From assembly GCF_022347765.1 (NCBI RefSeq), contig NZ_JAKRFZ010000002.1, positions 62,001 to 126,000 on the forward strand: DNA of 64,000 nucleotides, written 5' to 3'. A program made the translations under genes and the position numbers. This document shows positions 25,597 through 34,412 of the stretch, one piece after another. Below the pieces are notes generated by a model that did not search any database, was not told the DNA's origin, and saw nothing but the letters and a program-made list of their open reading frames with translations. This stretch comes from Pseudoalteromonas sp. OOF1S-7. Its GTDB lineage: Bacteria; Pseudomonadota; Gammaproteobacteria; Enterobacterales; Alteromonadaceae. Position 1 is the first letter of the stretch; each line of letters starts with the position of its first letter.

Positions 25597-27247
25597 AGAA
25601 GCGCATATCGAGCCCAAGCCCAGGCTTTCAGTCATCTGGATTGTGCCCTTATTGGCTGTGTTGATCACCGGCTGGATGCTCTACCAGCATCAGCAGAATA
25701 AAGGCCATCAAATATACATCAAGATGAAGAATGCAGATGGTGTCATCGCGGGCAAGACAGAAATTAGAGTAAGAAGCGTTAAAATTGGCGTGGTGGAATC
25801 TTTGCGCCTGCAAGTTGAACAAAAAGCTGTGGTTGCTACCGTCCGAATTGATAAGCACTATGATAGCTTACTGACCGAAGATGCCAAATTCTGGATTGTA
25901 AAGCCCCGAATTGACCAGTCCGGGATCAGTGGGCTCAATACTCTGTTATCCGGCGTTTACATCGAGCTGTTACCAGGCGAAAGCAAACTGCGCACTAGCC
26001 TTTACACGCTTCAGGACCAGCCCGCACTTATATCCACTGACGTGGAGGGCCTGCGGTATCGACTCAGCTCTACCAGCGGTGAAGTGTTGGATGTAGGGAC
26101 TGGCATTTTCTTTCGCAACTATCATATAGGTCAGATTGAAAGCGCCGTGTTTAATACAGAGTCACTACAAATGGAATACGGTATCTTTATCGATTCTCCA
26201 TATGACAAACTCATTACTCATAATGCCATTTTTTGGATCAACTCAGGAGTTGAACTCTCATTAACCAGTGAAGGGATAAACCTGAATACCGGCTCTTTGG
26301 CGAAAATGATTAAAGGTGGCATATCAATCGACTATCCACCTGACCAAGGGAGTGGAGAAGTCTCAGCTGAGGGTCGTTCGTTTACATTGCACCAGAATTT
26401 TGCTGTTGCATTGGAACGACGTTTTGATTTGTTTGACCATTATCTGGTTGAGTTTGAGCAGTCAATTCGTGGTCTAAAACCAGGCGCCCCGGTGGAATAC
26501 CGTGGCATGCGGGTCGGAACGGTAGAGCAAGTACCTGCAAGACTAGAACGTGACGGGCAGCCTTTGTACTTCCAGCAAGGCAACACATCCATCCCCGTAT
26601 TAATCAAAATTGAGTACGGACGCATCTATGAAGTTGATGCGAAAGCCAAACAATATTGGCAAGAAAATATAGAACAATGGGTTAAAAATGGCCTAAGAGC
26701 CTCACTAAAAAGTGGCAATATTTTAACAGGTGCGGTATATATAGAACTAGATTTTTACAACTCGACCCCTCCGACCAGTTTAGGGATGAATTACGCGTAC
26801 CCGGTGTTGCCGAGTGTGCCCAGTGGATTTACCGCCTTGTCTGAGCAAGTAATGGCTTTGTTGAACAAGCTCAATAAATTGCCACTGGACAACTCGCTCG
26901 TTGAGGCGCAAAGAACAATGCAGGCGTTCACTGCGTTAGCAAATGAAACGCAGGCACTGGTAAACAGTTTCAACACAACGAAAGTATCAGAAAAAGTGGA
27001 AAAGAACTTAACACAATTACAGGGAACACTGGCGCAGCTGACAGCCAGCCTGAAACAATTTGAGAAAACGCTGAACAACTATCAAAAAGGTTCAGGTATG
27101 GTCGAACAGTTGACAGATACACTGCAAGAGCTGGAAAGCTTGAGCAACTCTCTGAAGCCGGTGTCAAAGGGGCTTAATGAACAACCCAATATGTTATTGT
27201 TCGATAAAGAGACGCAGGCAGATCCTGAACCCAGGAAGCAACGCTAG
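25589..27247 (+). CDS. pqiB: PqiB-type MCE-domain protein
   Basis: A 552-residue protein anchored by one N-terminal helix (about 12-30, VIWIVPLLAVLITGWML). Three MCE (MlaD) domains follow (approximately 40-135, 155-225 and 280-390; e.g. GVIAGKTEIRVRSVKIGVVESL, GLKPGAPVEYRGMRVGTVEQV). A long coiled coil (about 425-530) forms the needle-like tube in E. coli PqiB. It passes phospholipid between inner and outer membranes. It overlaps pqiA by 8 bases and its stop overlaps the pqiC GTG (TAGTG), a tightly coupled operon. Confidence 0.94.
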   Translation: MNKEAHIEPKPRLSVIWIVPLLAVLITGWMLYQHQQNKGHQIYIKMKNADGVIAGKTEIRVRSVKIGVVESLRLQVEQKAVVATVRIDKHYDSLLTEDAKFWIVKPRIDQSGISGLNTLLSGVYIELLPGESKLRTSLYTLQDQPALISTDVEGLRYRLSSTSGEVLDVGTGIFFRNYHIGQIESAVFNTESLQMEYGIFIDSPYDKLITHNAIFWINSGVELSLTSEGINLNTGSLAKMIKGGISIDYPPDQGSGEVSAEGRSFTLHQNFAVALERRFDLFDHYLVEFEQSIRGLKPGAPVEYRGMRVGTVEQVPARLERDGQPLYFQQGNTSIPVLIKIEYGRIYEVDAKAKQYWQENIEQWVKNGLRASLKSGNILTGAVYIELDFYNSTPPTSLGMNYAYPVLPSVPSGFTALSEQVMALLNKLNKLPLDNSLVEAQRTMQAFTALANETQALVNSFNTTKVSEKVEKNLTQLQGTLAQLTASLKQFEKTLNNYQKGSGMVEQLTDTLQELESLSNSLKPVSKGLNEQPNMLLFDKETQADPEPRKQR

Positions 27248-27861
27248 TGAAAGCCGTCATTGCATTATTAGCTATCGCATTAGCAGGGTGTGCAGGCTCT
27301 GATCCTGCCCAGTATCAGTACTACCGATTTGGCTCAGTGCCTGACGCACCAGTAAGCCAAAACAACAATGCGCTTACTACACATGATCACAGGGTGTACG
27401 TTGACCAGGTGAATATAGTTGGTGTTGCTGATCAGCAAGCGCTTGTTCAGTACATCGAAGCACACAAAGTGCATATTGCTAACTACCACTACTGGGCAGA
27501 GCACCCCAAGCTGCTACTTACAAAAGCAACGCTTAGATATCTGGATAACGCAGGCTTCTCGCCTGTGCTTTCGGCCCATGCCAGCGATATCAAGCCTGGC
27601 GACTACAAGCTGCTTATTGAAGTGTCCGACCTGGCTGGTCACTACCAGCAAGGTGCTCTCTTAAAAGGGGCCTGGCATTTATATCGAATAACGGAGCAAG
27701 GTAATGAGTTACTTGATGTAAGACATTTTGAATACCGGTCTCCACTATCACAAGATGGTTTCAATGCGTTGATCGTTGCTCACCAGCAAAACTGGCAGCA
27801 GTTAATGGCACAATTACACCTGGAGATCGATGCACAAGGCCCTAGTCACGCAGCAGATTGA
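27247..27861 (+). CDS. pqiC: PqiC-type ABC-transport auxiliary lipoprotein
   Basis: A 204-residue outer-membrane lipoprotein with lipobox ALAGC (lipidated C15), from the family of auxiliary lipoproteins that dock the MCE tube at the outer membrane. The body has the family pattern YYRFGSVP, VYVDQVNIVGVADQQALVQYI, and the partner strand YKLLIEVSDLAGHYQQGALLKGAWHLY. The GTG start overlaps the pqiB stop by one base. The last 20 bases overlap the convergent acetyltransferase gene, so the operon ends here without room for a separate terminator. Confidence 0.9.
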   Translation: MKAVIALLAIALAGCAGSDPAQYQYYRFGSVPDAPVSQNNNALTTHDHRVYVDQVNIVGVADQQALVQYIEAHKVHIANYHYWAEHPKLLLTKATLRYLDNAGFSPVLSAHASDIKPGDYKLLIEVSDLAGHYQQGALLKGAWHLYRITEQGNELLDVRHFEYRSPLSQDGFNALIVAHQQNWQQLMAQLHLEIDAQGPSHAAD

Positions 27862-28360
27862 CGTACAGGTTAGTCTGCCCCATGCCAGGCACCAATTCAA
27901 ACGTACCTACTAAAATAAAGTTCAATTTGTTCAACAACTTGTTACTCGCCGTATTAGTCGGTGTTGTGATAGCTCCGAGAGCCTTATGCTTACCACAGTT
28001 GCGAATAAACGACAATAATGCATCGGCTGCTTCAAAGGCGTAGCCTTTACCAGAATAGCTATCCAGAAATGCATAGCCTAAATCCGGAAACGCCAGGTAG
28101 GGTCGCTGATAAAGCCCACATATACCAATGGCCGTACCATCATTCAGTGCTACAATATATGGGCTTGGCGCAGCTAAATCGTAAGGTGCGAAAAACGCAC
28201 TTTCAATATATTTTTGAGCATCAGCCAGGGTTCGGATCTGTTTATCAGCAACGTTTTCAATGAAGCTTTTTTGGTTGAGCAATTCAAAAATTAACTCCGC
28301 GTCGGTAATTTGCGCCCTGCGAATAATCAGCCGCTGTGTATGCGTTACGATATCTGACAT
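27842..28360 (-). CDS. GNAT-family N-acetyltransferase (RimJ/RimL-like)
   Basis: A 172-residue acetyl-CoA-dependent acetyltransferase. It starts TQRLIIRRAQITDAELIFELLNQ, the usual RimJ-like opening. It contains IVALNDGTAIGICGLYQRP, the acetyl-CoA loop region YSGKGYAFEAADALLSF (G-K-G-Y-A in place of RGxGxA) and TNTASNKLLNKLNF near the end. The substrate (protein N-terminus or small amine) is unknown. A good ribosome site (AAGGATG) precedes the ATG. It follows the M16 peptidase gene on the same strand, with a terminator between them. Confidence 0.88.
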   Translation of the reverse strand: MSDIVTHTQRLIIRRAQITDAELIFELLNQKSFIENVADKQIRTLADAQKYIESAFFAPYDLAAPSPYIVALNDGTAIGICGLYQRPYLAFPDLGYAFLDSYSGKGYAFEAADALLSFIRNCGKHKALGAITTPTNTASNKLLNKLNFILVGTFELVPGMGQTNLYVNLLRD

Positions 28361-28372
28361 TAAAGTACATCC

Positions 28373-28397
28373 TTAAAAATGGGGCAATTTGCCCCAT
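28373..28397 (-). terminator. terminator between the M16 peptidase and GNAT genes
   Basis: On the minus strand ATGGGGCA pairs with TGCCCCAT over a 3-base loop and runs into TTTTT. It lies 13 bases past the peptidase stop. Confidence 0.75.
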
Positions 28398-28410
28398 GGG
28401 TTACAACTAT

Positions 28411-31287
28411 TTACTCAAAATGCGCTTTTTTATATAGCTCAAGCAGAGAGTTAACTTTCACTTCGTTTTCCAGGGTCGCAAAAGGTTTATCGGCAAACGC
28501 CTTACCCCGGATCTGCACATTCAGTCTTGCGGCATCTGCATTGAGCATACTTTGTTTATAATAAGACTGAATATCTGCCAGTGTTACTTGCTCAGTCGCT
28601 GCAATTAATTTGGCTTTTGAATCAAACTCCAAGTTATCGCGATACCAGTCAATCAGTATTGGCTGGGACTCTTCCGCCAGATTTTTTGGCACCTCTTTAA
28701 GAGACAGTAGTGCTGCCTGCTTAAGTTGTGTAAAGGTTTCTTCATCCAGCTCTTGCAGAGCCTGGGCATACTCCCGGCGATAACGGTCAAACCTCGCCTG
28801 CATTGATTGTACATCTAACACTGGTGTCTGAATATAAAAGCCCAATGCCGAGTGTGCATCAATACTCTGCGCAACGGCCCCAACAGCGTAGGCAAGCTGT
28901 TCTTCCGTTCTCAATGCATTGAAAAGGTGGCTGCTCAAATGCGACTTCAAGATCAATGCAGCCCCTTTTTGTGCATACCCAGGCTTCGGGTGGACAAACA
29001 TATCAACAATAGCCACATCTGCCGTCTCGCTATCTTGTTGCCAAACCAGTGCCTCTCCAGCCCGTGGCTGTAAAAAGCGGGCTCGCACATATTCGTTGCT
29101 TTTAGCTGGCTTGGCCAATGTGCCCTTCACCTTGTGTACCACCTTTGCCAGGAAATCTTTGTTGTAGTTACCATACCCAAAAATCCGCACAGTATGATGA
29201 TTCAAAAGATCATTCTGCGCTTTAAGAAAGTTTTCTAAGGTCATCTTAGTGGCGGCTTCAATCTGAACATCTTCATCGAAATTGCCGGAGCGGACCAGTG
29301 ATTGATAACGGCCAAATGCTTGATAAAAAGGAAACTGTTGGCGTTGATTTTGAATATCCCGGACAAATCGATCGACCGCTTGTTCAAGCTGCTTGGCCGT
29401 AGGCTGCACTTGCAACCCCTCTAATGATTGAGACAGCAGTGCTCCCTGCTTGTCGGTAAATCCGGACAAGGTCAGTAATAAGCCATTGTTAACACTCATT
29501 CGCATTCCCATACCCGCAACCGCCGCTTCAGTTTGTAGCTTAGCTTTTTCTATGGCGTATAAATCGGCCCAGAGTGCTGCGGCCACCTGAACCTGCACAC
29601 TATCTAAAGTGAGCGGGGAGTTAATATGGATCTGCAGACGACCTTTTGGTTGCTCACTGTATTTGTCACTGGTTTTCTGCCAAACGGCCACTGAACTATC
29701 CTGATAAATCTTGTTGACGGCTGCTGATGCTTCTGACTGAGTGACAATATCAAATTGCTCCGGTAACAAGCGGTTTACACTCGGTAATGCCAGCTCTGAG
29801 GCTGGCCCTGCTTGCCAGGACGCAATTTCTTGTTGTGAGATATCTACGACCTTATAACGACCGTCATAAAAGTGCAGCTGCTTGTCGTGTGGTTCTTGTT
29901 TGCTGATGTACCAGACACGCAGGTGCTGGGCATTTAGTTGCGCCAGTACATTTTTAACTGCTTGCTCATTAAAATCAGCAAAATAATATGGCGCGTTAAT
30001 CGCATTATTCAGCGGATACTTCTGCATACTGTCGGCAAGGTTTGAAACGTAGCCAAATTCATCACCACGCTCTAAGAAACGAAACTGATTGGCCAGAGAG
30101 GTTTTTATTTCTTTAAAGTACTTACTGTCGATCCCCTGCTCTTTGATCAGCTGGATATATTGCATCACGATAGCAACAGCCTGCTCGCGGTGTTGCATAC
30201 CCTGATCTGTCAGTTGAATATCGACAGATAAGGTGCCAAAGTTACCATATAAATCTGGTGATGCACTGGCTGTCAGCTCAGAGATCCAGCCTTTTTGTTT
30301 GAGCACTTGTGCCGGACTGCCCTGCATTTCATTACTCAGCAGATAGGTTACAAAATAATTCGGCTTAAACGCGAATTCATCGCGATTGTTGGTTATGGTG
30401 AAATCCAGCTTCAATGTTTTCACATCTTCATTGGGCACGTAATGTATACGCTTGTTACCCAATTTCGAAAAGTCTAACGAGGCATCGACCCGAGGCTTTT
30501 CAATTTGCTTGTTTTCTATCGTAGCAAAGTGATGCTGTGCCTTTTCTGCCATTTCTGATAGCGGTAGGTTAGATATCATCGCCAACTTCATAATGTTTGA
30601 TGAATAATATTGATTATAAAAAGCGACTGTTTCCTGGTGTAAGTTGCTACCCGGTTTATCTCCTAACGTTTCAAGGTTGCCTATCAAAAATCGGTTGGCC
30701 GGATGTGTGCCCATCATACTGCGAGACAACTTATATTGCCCAAAAAAATCCATTTCACGGCGCATTGACCACTCTGCATTAACCGCACTCTTTTCTTTTT
30801 CTGTATACTCAGGGTACAGTTTCGGTGCCTTAAAAAAATCGGAAAAGCGATCAAGCGCCTCATCGTAAGCCTGGTTATTAATTTTAAACATGTAGTTGGT
30901 GATATCTAACCAGGTGTAGGCATTATGAGCGCCTCCATTACGGCTCATAAAGTCTTTATAACCCTGAGTGTCAGGAAAACGCTCCGTTCCCAAAAACAAC
31001 ATATGCTCAAGATAGTGCGCCATCCCCTGTTGCGACATGGGGTCCTGCAGCAAGCCAACCCCGACACTTAACGCTGCTGCTGACTTCTCGATTTCAGGAT
31101 CTGAGACCAGAATAACTTCAATGCCATTTGACAATGTCAGCGTTTTATATTGCCGATTATCATTCGGGCTAACAACGAGTTTTTTTGCTTCGGCAACAGT
31201 CGACGCTTTCCCTGCCCCGTAATGCGTCGCCGTACATCCGGATAACAATGCCAGTGCAATACTGGCCACTATCATAGTTTTTTTCAT
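28411..31287 (-). CDS. M16-family zinc metallopeptidase (pitrilysin/insulinase-like) lipoprotein
   Basis: 958 residues, the length of protease III. It starts with a lipoprotein signal (ALLSGC, lipidated C18), whereas E. coli PtrA is a soluble periplasmic protein. The inverted zinc motif HxxEH is H91-YL-E94-H95 (MAHYLEHMLFLG), with the third ligand E172 in NAEWSMRREMD. The second half has the inactive M16 repeats. It is expected to degrade peptides in a closed chamber in the periplasm. Single gene; its 3' end is marked by a strong terminator and its 5' side faces a 295-base divergent region. Confidence 0.93.
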   Translation of the reverse strand: MKKTMIVASIALALLSGCTATHYGAGKASTVAEAKKLVVSPNDNRQYKTLTLSNGIEVILVSDPEIEKSAAALSVGVGLLQDPMSQQGMAHYLEHMLFLGTERFPDTQGYKDFMSRNGGAHNAYTWLDITNYMFKINNQAYDEALDRFSDFFKAPKLYPEYTEKEKSAVNAEWSMRREMDFFGQYKLSRSMMGTHPANRFLIGNLETLGDKPGSNLHQETVAFYNQYYSSNIMKLAMISNLPLSEMAEKAQHHFATIENKQIEKPRVDASLDFSKLGNKRIHYVPNEDVKTLKLDFTITNNRDEFAFKPNYFVTYLLSNEMQGSPAQVLKQKGWISELTASASPDLYGNFGTLSVDIQLTDQGMQHREQAVAIVMQYIQLIKEQGIDSKYFKEIKTSLANQFRFLERGDEFGYVSNLADSMQKYPLNNAINAPYYFADFNEQAVKNVLAQLNAQHLRVWYISKQEPHDKQLHFYDGRYKVVDISQQEIASWQAGPASELALPSVNRLLPEQFDIVTQSEASAAVNKIYQDSSVAVWQKTSDKYSEQPKGRLQIHINSPLTLDSVQVQVAAALWADLYAIEKAKLQTEAAVAGMGMRMSVNNGLLLTLSGFTDKQGALLSQSLEGLQVQPTAKQLEQAVDRFVRDIQNQRQQFPFYQAFGRYQSLVRSGNFDEDVQIEAATKMTLENFLKAQNDLLNHHTVRIFGYGNYNKDFLAKVVHKVKGTLAKPAKSNEYVRARFLQPRAGEALVWQQDSETADVAIVDMFVHPKPGYAQKGAALILKSHLSSHLFNALRTEEQLAYAVGAVAQSIDAHSALGFYIQTPVLDVQSMQARFDRYRREYAQALQELDEETFTQLKQAALLSLKEVPKNLAEESQPILIDWYRDNLEFDSKAKLIAATEQVTLADIQSYYKQSMLNADAARLNVQIRGKAFADKPFATLENEVKVNSLLELYKKAHFE

Positions 31288-31582
31288 TATCTGTCCATCT
31301 CAAATAAGTAGTCTGGCCCCTTATTAACCTGAGACCATATTCAAACACTCAAACGCTACCATCTAACCTCGGTACAATTCAATCACCATCAAACATTTTA
31401 GTGACTTACGCTCTAAGTGGACTTGTCCACCATCTCTATCGGAAAGCGTCCAGAACCTTCCCTTATAGCAATTCGTAATAATAAAAGGAAAAACTAAAAG
31501 AATTTTTTATCACATAAGTTTATCCATTTGATAACATTGACTGTGAAATATAATCACAACTACAGGTCATCAGGGGCAAACA
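31288..31582. other. divergent intergenic region
   Basis: 295 AT-rich bases between the M16 gene and a small ORF. A TATAAT hexamer at 31549-31554 is the best -10 for the rightward gene, with TTGATA 15 bases upstream. TGTGA and TCACA flank it with seven bases between, one more than a CRP site. Confidence 0.4.
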
Positions 31583-31768
31583 ATGGAAACGAATCAACCG
31601 ATCTGCGATTTTGGGCTACACAGTGGTGAGCCCTACTGCAAATTACCAGCAAGCTTTTTAAACTGGATGGTTGCGACCGGTCATGCTAAGCAGTCGCTTG
31701 CCAAAGAAGAGCTCAGCCGCAGGCATAACGCAGTCTGTGACTCAAGAATGAAATCAAAAGTTCAATAA
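31583..31768 (+). CDS. small DUF3820-like protein (putative quorum-sensing-regulated factor / ExoX C-terminal type)
   Basis: 61 residues, no signal peptide. The pattern F-G-x-H-x-G-E-P-Y-x-x-L-P-x-x-F-L-x-W-M (residues 10-29) resembles the DUF3820 domain, which occurs alone or fused to the end of exonuclease X-like proteins. A ribosome site (CAGGGG) precedes the ATG, and a TATAAT hexamer lies upstream. The function of this stand-alone form is unknown; it may assist nucleic-acid binding. The call is from memory of the motif and is moderately sure. Confidence 0.6.
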   Translation: METNQPICDFGLHSGEPYCKLPASFLNWMVATGHAKQSLAKEELSRRHNAVCDSRMKSKVQ

Positions 31769-31837
31769 TCAGCTAGGTTTACGTAGAGCTTTTAGTTTAA
31801 AATAGAGCGCATAGTTCGTCCCCACTGAAGTAAACTT

Positions 31838-33439
31838 ATGCGCTTTATCATACCTTCGCTGTTAACGCTGTCGCTGACAGCCTGCTACTCAATACAACAA
31901 TCACTAAACCAATCTGCCGACAACACAACTCGCTATCTGACAGTGTTGCACACCAATGATCACCACGGTCGCTTCTGGCACAATGAAGATGGTGAATACG
32001 GCATGGCGGCAAGGAAAACCTTGCTCGATCAACTAAGAGCACAAGCCCACGCGAAAGGCCATAGTGTGGTATTGCTATCGGGAGGCGATATAAACACGGG
32101 TGTGCCTGAATCCGATCTGCAACATGCTGAACCTGATTTTAAGGGCATGAGCCTGCTCGGTTATGATGCTATGGCCATTGGCAACCACGAGTTTGACAAC
32201 CCTTTGGATGTGCTGGATAAACAAATCACCTGGTCTAACTTTCCGCTGTTGTCTGCCAACATTTTACATAAACATAATGGCCAGCCAGCCTATCAGCCTT
32301 ACACTATTATCGAGAAACAAGGGCTTAAAATCGCGATTATTGGGTTAACTACAGTTGATACAGTGAAAATTGCTAATCCTGAATTCGTCGGTGGTCTGGA
32401 TTTTGTGGATCCAGCACCTGTCACCGCCCAACTGTCCAGGCAGATAAAAACAAAATATAGCCCGGATGTCATCGTCGCTGTGACTCATATGGGTCATTAT
32501 CACGACGCCTCCTATGGAATAAATGCACCAGGCGATGTCACGCTTGCCCGCAATGTCCCGGCTGGCACACTGGATATGATCATTGGAGGCCATTCACAGG
32601 AGCCCGTTTGTATTAACGAAAATGGCACTGAAGACCGCACTTATGTGCCCGGAAAGGCCTGTAAACCAGACCAGCAAAACGGCATTTGGATCATGCAGGC
32701 GCATGAGTGGGGCAAATACGTTGGAAAAGCCGTATTTAAGATTTCAGGAGGCAAGAAAACACTACAGAGCTATGAGTTGTTACCAGTTAATCTTAAAAAT
32801 GAACAAGGGCAGTGGGCAGCCAACTACATCGCACATGACCCGAAAATAAAAGCCTTTCTCGCGCCTTACCAAAAAGCGGGTGAAAGCAAAATCTCGGGTG
32901 CCGTTGGCGAAGTGGACGCCTTTCTGGACGGCCGCAGAAGCACAGTACGTTTCAAACAAAGCCCACTGGGTGACTTAGTGATCAAAGCCCAAATGGCCGC
33001 CGTTGGTGCTGATTTTGGTCTTATCAGTGGAGGTGGACTGCGCGCCAGTATCAAAGCCGGAGAAGTTAGCTACAAGGATATTCTGAAAGTTCACCCTTTC
33101 AGAAACCGCATTACGTATATCGACTGGCGTGGTGAGCAACTGCATGACTACCTGTCTGTAGTCAGTCGCTTTCCGCCAGATTCGGGCGCCTACTTACAAT
33201 ATCACGGCGTCGAATTCGAAATACAGGATGATAAGCTGACGAACTTGAGAATTCAGGGAGTCCCCGTTGAGCCTGGCAAAACTTATCGCATGAGCATCAA
33301 TAGCTATAATGCAGCCGGTGGAGATGGTTACCCAGTACTATCAGATTTACCCGGATTTACTGCGACAGACAGCACAGATGCACAGGTTCTCAAAGACTAC
33401 ATTGAACGGCACTCACCGATCAAACGCTCCTCTCTATAA
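31838..33439 (+). CDS. ushA: UshA-type 5'-nucleotidase/UDP-sugar hydrolase, lipoprotein
   Basis: A 533-residue periplasmic or surface lipoprotein (lipobox SLTAC, C16) that hydrolyses nucleotides and UDP-sugars to nucleosides, sugar phosphate and phosphate. Metallophosphatase motifs are D41/H43 (LHTNDHHGRF), D84 (GGDINTG), N116-H117 with D120 (GNHEFDNP), H217 (THMGHY) and H252/Q254 (GGHSQE). The C-terminal substrate domain follows from about 355 (GLISGGGLRASIKAG). As in Vibrio, it is a lipoprotein rather than soluble. A stem-loop terminator separates it from the convergent regulator gene. Confidence 0.93.
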   Translation: MRFIIPSLLTLSLTACYSIQQSLNQSADNTTRYLTVLHTNDHHGRFWHNEDGEYGMAARKTLLDQLRAQAHAKGHSVVLLSGGDINTGVPESDLQHAEPDFKGMSLLGYDAMAIGNHEFDNPLDVLDKQITWSNFPLLSANILHKHNGQPAYQPYTIIEKQGLKIAIIGLTTVDTVKIANPEFVGGLDFVDPAPVTAQLSRQIKTKYSPDVIVAVTHMGHYHDASYGINAPGDVTLARNVPAGTLDMIIGGHSQEPVCINENGTEDRTYVPGKACKPDQQNGIWIMQAHEWGKYVGKAVFKISGGKKTLQSYELLPVNLKNEQGQWAANYIAHDPKIKAFLAPYQKAGESKISGAVGEVDAFLDGRRSTVRFKQSPLGDLVIKAQMAAVGADFGLISGGGLRASIKAGEVSYKDILKVHPFRNRITYIDWRGEQLHDYLSVVSRFPPDSGAYLQYHGVEFEIQDDKLTNLRIQGVPVEPGKTYRMSINSYNAAGGDGYPVLSDLPGFTATDSTDAQVLKDYIERHSPIKRSSL

Positions 33440-33457
33440 CCTATAACGGCTTAGTAG

Positions 33458-33487
33458 GTGGCGGAGCATCTGATATGCATCCGCCAC
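33458..33487. terminator. stem-loop between convergent genes
   Basis: GTGGCGGA/TCCGCCAC (8 bp) plus GCAT/ATGC with one bulged A, looped by CTGAT, lies between the ushA stop and the stop of the gene on the other strand. Confidence 0.6.
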
Positions 33488-33491
33488 GTCA

Positions 33492-34412
33492 TTACTTACC
33501 GATTATTTCAACATCATCCAAACACAGCGCTTTCAAACCATAGCTATGTAATTTAGAGCGTGACCCTTCGCCATGTGCTTTGGGTGGATAGAGTTTTATT
33601 TTCAGGTCGGGGTGATGGGTCAGTAGCTCATCTAACGCAGCACGGATCTCACTCAATGTTTTTTCCAGGCTGTTTGAGAAATTAGGCCGCTTTCTGATGG
33701 TGTGTCCGAGCGCAATTAAGCGATGGAAATATTTATCAGCAATATCCAGTAAGTCATCTGGTACATCTTTATTCTGGTTTAATGAAACGTCTGGATTTTG
33801 CAAACAAAACTCAAGTAAAGCGAGGTAGAAACACAGCGGCTTGTTAGCCAGCTGAACCTGACACGTTTTGTCACCACTTAAGCACAATGTCTTGGAATAC
33901 AAATCAACAACCAGATGTTGTGGTTGAGGTTTTGTCGTCATCGTTGTAGCAGTATGTCGCTTTGCCTGCTCTCTTTTTTTAGACACTGACTTGTAAAAGG
34001 CCAAATTAAGCAGCGCAATTAACAGCGGAATAATGTAAAGCCACTGGTTGTGACTGGTATTTGCCCGATAGTCTATTGCAGTAATGCCATCGGGACCAGA
34101 TAGCAGCAACTGACCTTCAGGCGCGCCCCCCTTACCGGTGGAGATGCTGAGGATTCGGATCCGGCTGGTTTTCTTTTGCAAGTTTTCATTAAGCGCATCG
34201 ATATATGCCTTAACGCGCGTCGCGTCTCCCGCATAATTCAGCAATGGATCAGCAATAGGAAGGCGGTTCTTATCCAGCGCTACTCTGAGCTTAATACTGT
34301 TCAGATCCTGCTCTATGGTGTATCGAATTGCATGTTCATGGGCAATGATAAAAATCAGCGAGAAAATGACACTGTACACAAGCAGTGCAAGCATACCTGT
34401 TTTACGATTCAT
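33492..34412 (-). CDS. two-helix membrane protein with putative winged-helix C-terminal domain
   Basis: 306 residues, starting at the ATG giving MNRKTGMLAL (GGAGAAAGAG ribosome site); longer ORF versions have none. Helix 1 (about 7-24), a periplasmic domain of about 100 residues (25-123), helix 2 (about 124-141) and a basic linker lead to a cytoplasmic domain (about 160-306). Its first part, LVVDLYSKTLCLSGDK then CQVQLANKPLCFYLALLEFCLQNP, has the strand-strand-helix spacing of OmpR/PhoB-type winged helices. If so this is a one-component transmembrane regulator with the DNA-binding end at the C-terminus. The gene overlaps the upstream binding-protein gene by 11 bases. I recognise no named family; the winged-helix idea is inference. 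Confidence 0.8.
   Translation of the reverse strand: MNRKTGMLALLVYSVIFSLIFIIAHEHAIRYTIEQDLNSIKLRVALDKNRLPIADPLLNYAGDATRVKAYIDALNENLQKKTSRIRILSISTGKGGAPEGQLLLSGPDGITAIDYRANTSHNQWLYIIPLLIALLNLAFYKSVSKKREQAKRHTATTMTTKPQPQHLVVDLYSKTLCLSGDKTCQVQLANKPLCFYLALLEFCLQNPDVSLNQNKDVPDDLLDIADKYFHRLIALGHTIRKRPNFSNSLEKTLSEIRAALDELLTHHPDLKIKLYPPKAHGEGSRSKLHSYGLKALCLDDVEIIGK

Noticed and set aside
31542..31558. CRP site TGTGA...TCACA before the DUF3820-like gene
   Set aside because: The spacer is seven bases where CRP needs six, and one half overlaps the -10 hexamer.
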